Positions 57,556-64,000 of a stretch of DNA of 64,000 nt are shown in pieces. Within the stretch, counting starts at the first letter, position 1. Every line of letters starts with the position of its first letter. The translations under genes were made by a program, and so were the position numbers. A model generated the notes under the pieces. That model saw nothing but the letters and a program-made list of their open reading frames with translations, did not search any database and was not told the DNA's origin. Origin of the DNA: Panagrolaimus kolymaensis (Eukaryota > Nematoda > Chromadorea > Rhabditida > Panagrolaimidae); NCBI GenBank assembly GCA_028622995.1, contig JAJQJQ010000070.1:434001-498000 (forward strand), in the 5' to 3' direction.

Positions 57556-58423
57556 ATGGCAGCAACAGGAAGATTTGCTCGAATTCAGCAATGGCTTCAA
57601 TTTCATCGTCAGTGGCATGTTTTGGACGCCAGTCATCAAGTAAGTAACTTTTTAATATTTTTTTTCTTCGAATTTATCATTAATGTTTTAGGATGTTTAT
57701 AAACTTGGTGAAAAAGCAGCTGATCATTTATCTGGTAGATACAAACCTATTTGGCATCCTGAAACTGATTGTGGTGATTACGTTGTTATTTATAATTGTA
57801 AAGATGTTGCTATGAAAGGATTTGATTGGAAACACATTCATTATCATTTTAATAAAGAATATCCTCGATCAAAAAATGATATACCTGCTTATCAAATGTA
57901 AGTGTCCTTTCAAATTTGGAGTTGAGATAGTGGGGTTTCGATTTAACATGAGTTTTACCGATACAAGAAACTCGGTATTCTACAATGGGAAAATAACGTC
58001 AATTTTTATATTTACATTTTTATTAAACTTTAAAATAACTTGTGTGATGAAATTATTGAGTTTTTGATATTTTTTACTTGTGTTTTCATCTATTATTCCA
58101 TTTTCAGCCATGAATATGATCCTTGCCGTGTTATGTTTATGTCAACCTATAGTGGTTTAGGAAACTCTCTTCTCAGAAGACAACATATTCTTCGACTTCA
58201 TCTTTTTACTGATAATGAAATTCCTGAAACAATTCGAGCAAATATTGGAAATCAAATGGAATTAATTCAAAAAGTTCCTAAAAAATCAACTGAATTTTCG
58301 TCAGATGATAGAGAAAAATTCCCGCATTTAATTCATCGCGAAGAGAATTATGTTTTGGATCATGAAGCTCCTGTTACCAGGCCAGAATATATTCGGGATC
58401 CAAGAAGAAAAAAGAAGAAGTAA
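57556..58423 (+). CDS. mrpl-13: Mitochondrial ribosomal protein L13 (uL13m)
   Basis: Exons 57556-57639, 57692-57897 and 58108-58423 give 201 residues. RIQQWLQFHRQWHVLDA, KPIWHPETDCGDYVVIYNC, GFDWKHIHYHF and LGNSLLRRQHILRLHLF match MRPL13 in order, including the CGD-VVI core. It is part of the large mitoribosomal subunit. The start lies 5 bases after TTCCAG, an SL-type site. The second intron (210 bp) is long for this window. Confidence 0.93.
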
Positions 58424-58486
58424 AGAGTGACGTGAATTAGATCATAGTCTTTTAGCTTTATTGTTCGTTGTTTGTTTGTTTTTTGA

Positions 58487-58602
58487 AATAAATTGTATCC
58501 ATAAAAAGTTTTCTTGTTTATTACGGTACGTTGCCGTACCATACCGCTTTTTTTATTTTAATTCTTTCTGATTCATTTATCTAACAAACCTTAATCAAAC
58601 AG
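58487..58602 (+). promoter_or_regulatory. Intercistronic processing region 2 (mrpl-13 / frataxin) with hairpin
   Basis: AATAAA at 58487-58492, then the hairpin GGTACG-TTGC-CGTACC at 58525-58540, a U-rich run with TATTTT, and a CAG acceptor ending at 58602 directly before the frataxin ATG; AATAAA to acceptor is 110 nt. A stem-loop followed by UAYYUU motifs is how the C. elegans Ur element has been described. Confidence 0.6.
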
Positions 58603-59052
58603 ATGCTTGCTTCTCTCCGACCAATGTGTTCACATTGGAATGTTCTCCGACGGCCTTTTTCAACATTTCCAGTATCAACGATAAATCAAAATGATTATGA
58701 AAGGATTGCTGAAGATACTCTCGAACATCTCTACGATTATTTGGATCAACTTCCAGAACAGGTGGATGTTGAATCCGAATACGATGCTTCATATGCAATG
58801 GGAGTTTTAACTACAAAGATATCAAACAAAGTTGGCACTTATGTAATCAATAAACAATCACCAAATCGTCAATTATGGCTTTCATCACCATTTTCTGGTC
58901 CGAAACGTTATGATTTTGCTGATAATAAATGGATTTATTCGCACGATGGTAAATCAATGCATTCTTTACTTCAAGATGAATTTGAAAGAATTTTTGGAAA
59001 AGATGAAATTAGGATTATTGAATTAGAAAAGAAGTTAGCAAAGATTGTGTAA
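58603..59052 (+). CDS. frh-1: Frataxin
   Basis: A single exon of 149 residues. The N-terminal presequence (MLASLRPMCSHWNVLRRPF) is followed by the frataxin fold: YERIAEDTLEHLYDYLDQL, an acidic ridge, GVLTTKISNKVGTYVINKQ, NRQLWLSSPFSGPKRYD and SLLQDEFERI. It is a mitochondrial matrix protein that stimulates Fe-S cluster assembly. The ATG follows CAG with no leader, so the mRNA probably starts right after the spliced leader. It is intronless, unlike most neighbours. Confidence 0.97.
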   Translation: MLASLRPMCSHWNVLRRPFSTFPVSTINQNDYERIAEDTLEHLYDYLDQLPEQVDVESEYDASYAMGVLTTKISNKVGTYVINKQSPNRQLWLSSPFSGPKRYDFADNKWIYSHDGKSMHSLLQDEFERIFGKDEIRIIELEKKLAKIV

Positions 59053-59063
59053 TTTTTAAAAAT

Positions 59064-59178
59064 AATAAATTTATTTAATTATAAAATTTTTCATTGAAAT
59101 TTTTGTTTGGATAAAAACCATATTTTTTTTTCTCTTCCATAAAAGGCGGTACACTATACATACATATTTTTGCTACAG
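59064..59178 (+). promoter_or_regulatory. Intercistronic processing region 3 (frataxin / RTN4IP1-like)
   Basis: AATAAA at 59064-59069 and a CTACAG acceptor ending at 59178, 109 nt apart, with T-rich tracts between. Same spacing as the two gaps upstream. Confidence 0.6.
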
Positions 59179-59190
59179 GTAATCATCATC

Positions 59191-60689
59191 ATGAAAGCTA
59201 CTGCCATCCGACGTGCCTCTACTAATATCGCAAATACCATGCGTGCATGGATGACTGAACAATATCGTGGACCGTTAGTTTGTAGAGAAATACCTATTCC
59301 AACAATAACCAAGCCTAATCAAGTTTTGATTAAAGTTAAGGTAAGTTTTAAATTTTAAAGAAATTTTTAGTATTTTTTCTTTCAGTCAACAAGTATGAAT
59401 CCTATTGATTGTCGCATGACTGAAGGCTACGGCGACCAAATACTTTCTGCATGGAGTCAATTCGAATTTTTTTCTCTTCAATCTCAATCGCGCTTGCCTC
59501 TTATTGCTGGACGAGATTGTTGTGGAGAAGTCATCGCTGTTGGTGGAAGCGTCACTGGAGTTAATGTTGGTGATGAAGTTATGGCCGTTATACCGGGTCC
59601 GTGGCAAGGTTCACATGCTGAATATGTTTTAACAAAAGCAGATGCTGTTGCACTGAAACCTTTGAATGTCAATTATCTTGAAGCCACATCTTTGCCATAT
59701 GTCGCATGCACTTCTTGGGCAGCTTTAGTTTCTGTAAGTTTCATTTTTTTTTCTTCTAGATATAATATTTAAATTATGCTTTTTCAGGTTGCACAAATAA
59801 ATCCAAATAATGCTTCTGGAATTCGGGTTCTTATTCATGGTGGCAGTGGAGGGATGGGAAGCGCTTCAATTCAAATGCTTAAAGCTTGGGGAGCTGATAA
59901 AGTCGTTGCTACGTGTTCACAGAAGAAGTAAGAGTAAACTATTTTCACTAGATTAATATAATTTTTTTTCAGTATGGGTTATGTTTCATCACTTGGAGGA
60001 ATGGCTGTGGATTATAATAGCAATGATGTTAAAGAACGATTAATTTCTGAAGGTCCGTTTGATGTTATTTTGGATTGCGTGAACAGTGATTTGGCTCGAT
60101 GGAGTGATAAAATTATGGGTGTTTGGCGCAATAGTGTTCATGTTTCGGTCGTTAGTCCTATGGTAAAATAATTTGTAAATATCAACTATTTAATAACAAA
60201 ATTTATTTACAGCTTCGTGACACTGACCGATACGGTATTCCATTAGGTCTTATTTCTACAGCTGTGAAGTATTTCCGAAGAAGTTGTCCATCTATTTCAA
60301 ATGGTCGATGGTTTTCATATGCTTATTTTATGCCAAACTCACAATGTATGAACCAATTGAGTGAATTCATTGATAATGGAAAGGTATGGTAGTTTTTACT
60401 TTTTATTTAAACGGTGATAACAATGGTTTGTTTTTAGATTAAAATTCCTCACATTGAAAAGATTTATAAATTTTCTGAAATACCAACCGCTTATGATCGC
60501 TGTGCTTTGCTTCACACTCGAGGAAAACTTATTATTGATTTAGCAGAAGAACCTCTTCCACCAAAGATTGATGATGCACCTGTACAACCTAAACTTTCAG
60601 CATATCATCCAAGTACCAAAAGTATACCTGTAATTGATCTGAAGCCTCCTCCAATTGGAATAACAGAACCTCCACCGGTTATTGTTTAA
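59191..60689 (+). CDS. rad-8: RTN4IP1/OPA10-like mitochondrial zinc-type oxidoreductase (RAD-8 type)
   Basis: Exons 59191-59340, 59386-59733, 59788-59927, 59973-60162, 60213-60383 and 60438-60689 give 416 residues. The N-terminus is a basic presequence. Medium-chain reductase features follow: MNPIDCRMTEGYG, PLIAGRDCCGEV, the NAD(P) loop HGGSGGMGSASIQ, DVILDCVNSDL, and HTRGKLIIDL near the end. A proline-rich tail of ~45 residues is added. Human RTN4IP1 is a mitochondrial NADPH oxidoreductase needed for CoQ synthesis and complex I. The symbol rests on the C. elegans orthologue as I remember it. It is last in the apparent operon. Confidence 0.9.
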
Positions 60690-61185
60690 AATCTTATTAG
60701 GCTTGTTATTATTTTTAACTATGTAGAACAAAGTTTATGGTGATTAATTTAATGATTTGATTGTAAAAAATAAATTGTGTTTTTTCTATAAAGTTCATTA
60801 ATGTTATTTTTTGTTTTTTGAATTATTATGACCACATACATTTGAGTAACACTTTTTTGATTCTTGGAGTTTCTTCCATAATGTAAAGAAATTGTTGTTA
60901 GCTCATTATCAAACAAAAGAAAGGATTGCTCTTTGATGGGTTAACCCTCTTTTTTTCCATTTGTTGTTTATTTCATTTTTACCTCCATTTATTTTCTGTG
61001 TACAAAATTTTTTCCATAAAGTTGTTGGTATCTATCACCCGTTCCTTCTAACAAAAAATTAACACAAAAACAACCAGCCTCAACAAAAACACAAAAAAAA
61101 CAGTGCTGATAATGCATTATTGTTACCTCCACTTTATTGGACCTTTTCAAAAGTTTAAAGTTTTTTTAAATTAACAATTTAAATT
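60690..61185. other. Intergenic
   Basis: 3' flank of the RTN4IP1-like gene (AATAAA near 60769) and 5' flank of the transporter. No gene seen; the 496-bp gap and lack of the 110-nt pattern suggest the operon ends here. Confidence 0.4.
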
Positions 61186-62738
61186 ATGAAGTTTCACTTA
61201 AAAACTCCATCACCATGGCTTTTATTCTCTGTTATAGTTCATGGACTTGTAGGGAGCTTTGGTGAACTTTTAGATATTATGATAAATCGATTATCGATAC
61301 CATTAAGTCATTTTTACAATGAAAGCATGCACCTTCATTATGATGTTTGGCTTGATGCTCATCAAGCATCAGTCGTTACTTCATATATTGAAAATTTTGC
61401 AATTTGTGGATCTATTATTGCTGTAATATTTCTTATTCCTAGAATGGATTCATGGGGTCGTAAAAATATCGCCGTATATATTCGAGCTTCAGTTGGAATT
61501 TTTGCTGCTTTATTAATTATTATTGCAAAAAATTTTGAAACCTTTGAATTATTTGCCATTGCTGAATTTTTTTGTGGTTTTATAAGGCCTTTAAAAACTG
61601 GTGTTGCTAAAGCTTATATTAGTGAATGTTCTCCTGATGAAACTCGTGGATTTGTAACTCAAGGAATTGCCACTTCAAGTTATATCGTTGTAATTCTTAG
61701 TGCAATTCTAACCCTTCCATTTGGATTTGGAAATGATCAACGATGGCATTGGATGGCAGCATTATCGATGGGTTTCGCAATAGCGTTTATAATTTTAGGA
61801 AGTTTAATACCTGAATCACCAAAATATTTACATATGCGCGGAAAAGATAAAAAAGTGGTGAAACAAACAATCAAAAAATTTCATCGTAAAAGTGTTGACA
61901 TAGGTTTTTTTAAAATACAAAACATATGTATGTACATAGTACGGTATGATTAATTTCAGATACAATTATTGATGAATATGAACATGAGTTTCGTGAAACC
62001 GCTTCGACGCATACTTCTTATAAAGCTTTATGGAATGATGAAGCACTTCGAGAATCTTTGTATTTGGTAATCGTAGCTGCACTTGTACCTTCAATTGGTC
62101 CATTACAAATTTATCATCTTTACTCAATTCCTCTTAAAATTCGTTTTGGTTTCACCAATACTCAAGCATTACTCTTCGATACCGTGCTTTCAATGCTTTA
62201 CATGCCATTATTGTTTCTATTACCGTATCTTTATGAAAGAATTGGTCGTCGTCCAATTTTTCTTTTGGCAGTAATTTTTGGATCCACAGCAAGCGTACTT
62301 TTATTTTTTGCCCAAGCGGTAGTATCCATTCAAGGACCTTCAATTTTAACCATTATTTTAGCCGCATTATTTACAACTTTTATTGGTTTTTCATATGCTT
62401 TAGGTGTACCTATTTTCTTTATCATTCTCATCGCAGATTTATTTCCGGCTGGAGCCAAATCCACAGCAACCCAAGCTGTAATTTTACTTCACAACGTTGC
62501 ATCAATTTTTGTAAACTTTGGTTATGCAAACTTAGAAAAAAGATTAGGAGCTTTTATTTATCTACCTTTTATAATAGCTCAAATTTTCTTCTTCGTTTAT
62601 TCTTGGAGGAATCTTCCAGAAACTAAACAAAAAGCTGTATATCAAAACTTTGAACTAATTCGATCTCAAGCAACATCAAGGCGACAATCTTTTATTGGGA
62701 GGTCGCAAGCATCAACTGTGCATTACGGTACATTGTAA
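61186..62738 (+). CDS. Major facilitator superfamily transporter, SLC2 (sugar transporter)-like
   Basis: Exons 61186-61903 and 61960-62738 give 498 residues with about 12 membrane segments. SLC2-type motifs are present in degenerate form: DSWGRKN after TM2, PESPKYL after TM6, RIGRRP after TM8 and NLPETK after TM12. The extracellular loop between TM1 and TM2 holds NESMHLHYDVW. The QLS and STSIF-type glucose signatures are not evident, so the substrate may not be glucose. Confidence 0.8.
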
Positions 62739-62936
62739 ATATTAGTTGGTTGTGTTAATAAATGGTTTTTTTATAATGTTTTATTACCCGCATTCTTAAA
62801 TTATTCATTCCCAAAACAAAAAATAACGCGTACAAGAGAAATATCATTTATTTATGACAAAAAGCATTAAATGAATATACACAAGATTAAAAAGCTTTAA
62901 ATTTTACAAAATATTCAAATATACAACAAGGTTAGT

Positions 62937-63654
62937 TTAGGCTCCAAAAACATTAGTAAACTTGACACTTCGGCTTGGACTATTTGGTGTTCGACTTGGG
63001 CTGTTTGGAGCAGGACTTGCGACGAAACTTCGAGATGAACGACGAGGTTTGGGTTGTTCGAAGAAGATTATTTCATTGTCACCTTTTTCTTCAAAGACGT
63101 CATTGTTGATTGCCATAGGTTCAATTTTATTCATGGATAGAAGGAGCATATAGCAACGTGAAAGAATGAAAAGAGCATAACCACAGAGGACTCCAACAGT
63201 GAGACGGTAAACAGCAAACATGAGAAGACGGCCAACATGAATGTCGTGTTTAATGACGAAAACGAGATAATCATAAGTTTGAAGTCCAAAAATAAGATAA
63301 ATCCCGGATGTGAAGAAGAGATGAGTTGCAATGAGTGGCAAGAGCATCCATGCTTGATTTCGATGTAAGCCAAATTGTCCAAGAACAACCACAGATAACA
63401 TGAGAAGGATCAAGCAGAAGAAAGCATTATATTGTAAGTCGGAAGCTTTGTTGGTGTAAAGAATTTCATCCAAGTGACAAATGAAGAATAAATCAATTAT
63501 TGTGATTATCGCTGCTGCAGCCTAAAATCATCCAGGTATTCCACATAAACTAAAAAAGTAAGAAAGAACTAACCTTAATATGAATTGTTCCAAATAAGCA
63601 GCTTTGTTTTTTCAAGGATTCAATAAAAGATTTAGGAGCAACGTTCTTCATCAT
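62937..63654 (-). CDS. Four-transmembrane protein of unknown function
   Basis: Exons (minus) 63574-63654 and 62937-63521 give 221 residues. I do not recognise the family. Four hydrophobic segments are visible (IITIIDLFFIC, CLILLMLSVVVLG, LLPLIATHLFFTSGIYLIF and LTVGVLCGYALFILS), then a cytoplasmic tail with Ser/Pro repeats (ASPAPNSPSRTPNSPSRS) that look like phosphorylation sites. The ATG pair MM lies ten bases after TTTCAG, an SL-type site. The layout resembles nematode DUF7027-type small membrane proteins, without proof. Confidence 0.65.
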
Positions 63655-64000
63655 CTTGATAGATCTGAAAGAAAAAGAAGTAAAAAAAAGTTGATTGCAC
63701 AAAAAGTCAGCGATAATTTTATTAAAAAAAGTTTTTAATAATTTGAAAAATAACGAGTAAAACGAAGAAAAAGAGGAAATGCCATGTTTGACAACAACAA
63801 AAAGAAAATGAGAAATGAGAAAAGAGAGAGAGAGAAAGTGAAAGTGCAAAGAAAATGCATGTCGCGACTCGCGGGTTAAATAATCTTTGTTGACTCGCGT
63901 TTATTTTTTTACTGATCCACTTCTGTGAAACTCATGATGATGAAAAAAAGTTATTTTCGGTGATAAACATTCAAAATATAATTCTAAAACTATAGCTATT
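63655..64000. other. 5' flank of the four-TM gene
   Basis: Purine/pyrimidine-rich GAGAGAGAGA tract at about 63822 and two copies of GACTCGCG (63866 and 63892). No gene seen before the window ends. Confidence 0.35.

Overview
This window is nuclear DNA of a nematode. It is AT-rich, genes are dense, and most introns are 44-60 bp with GTAAGT-like donors and TTTTAG or TTTCAG acceptors. Many start codons sit a few bases after an isolated pyrimidine-AG, as expected for spliced-leader trans-splicing. A LIN-28 gene with apparent lin-4 sites, an innexin, a DYF-1 homologue and nematode-style operon spacing agree with this. I cannot name the species; a clade IV free-living or Strongyloides-like relative is a guess.

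Layout. 0-9.5 kb: the 3' part of an adenylation-carrier-reductase (NRPS-like) enzyme, a short-chain dehydrogenase, a MARCH6-type ER ubiquitin ligase, and a calumenin on the minus strand. 9.9-16.7 kb: a possible micro-gene, a Scratch/Snail zinc-finger gene with a 1.9 kb upstream gap that carries a repeated proneural E-box, rpl-43, and a secreted glycine-rich protein built from tandem repeats. 17-27.8 kb: an SH2-pseudokinase, CFIm25, a TIS11-type CCCH protein, an SLC25A42-type carrier, an arginase, a PWWP-type protein, a short foldback DNA transposon and a LysM membrane protein. 28-47.1 kb: NAD-isocitrate dehydrogenase alpha, a DPP IV-family peptidase, a proline-rich ZP-domain protein, LIN-28, an innexin, an INTS15-like protein and a purple acid phosphatase. 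47.5-64 kb: a kringle membrane protein, a FAM76 protein, rpl-22, dyf-1/IFT70, rpt-5, then a run of SLC25A44-like carrier, MRPL-13, frataxin and an RTN4IP1-like protein, an SLC2-type transporter and a four-TM protein.

For most genes the exon model was checked by reading frame: summed exon lengths are multiples of three and the joined protein matches the family across each junction. The strongest unexplained signal is the mitochondrial gene run at 55.8-60.7 kb. In all three gaps the distance from the AATAAA signal to the next gene's splice acceptor is 109-110 nt, which fits one polycistronic operon for four mitochondrial proteins. Other points of interest are two 8-mer lin-4/miR-125 sites in the lin-28 3' region, a 202-bp foldback element with a perfect 8-bp target duplication, a pseudokinase that has lost its ATP, catalytic and phosphotyrosine residues, GC-AG introns, and several candidate micro-genes.
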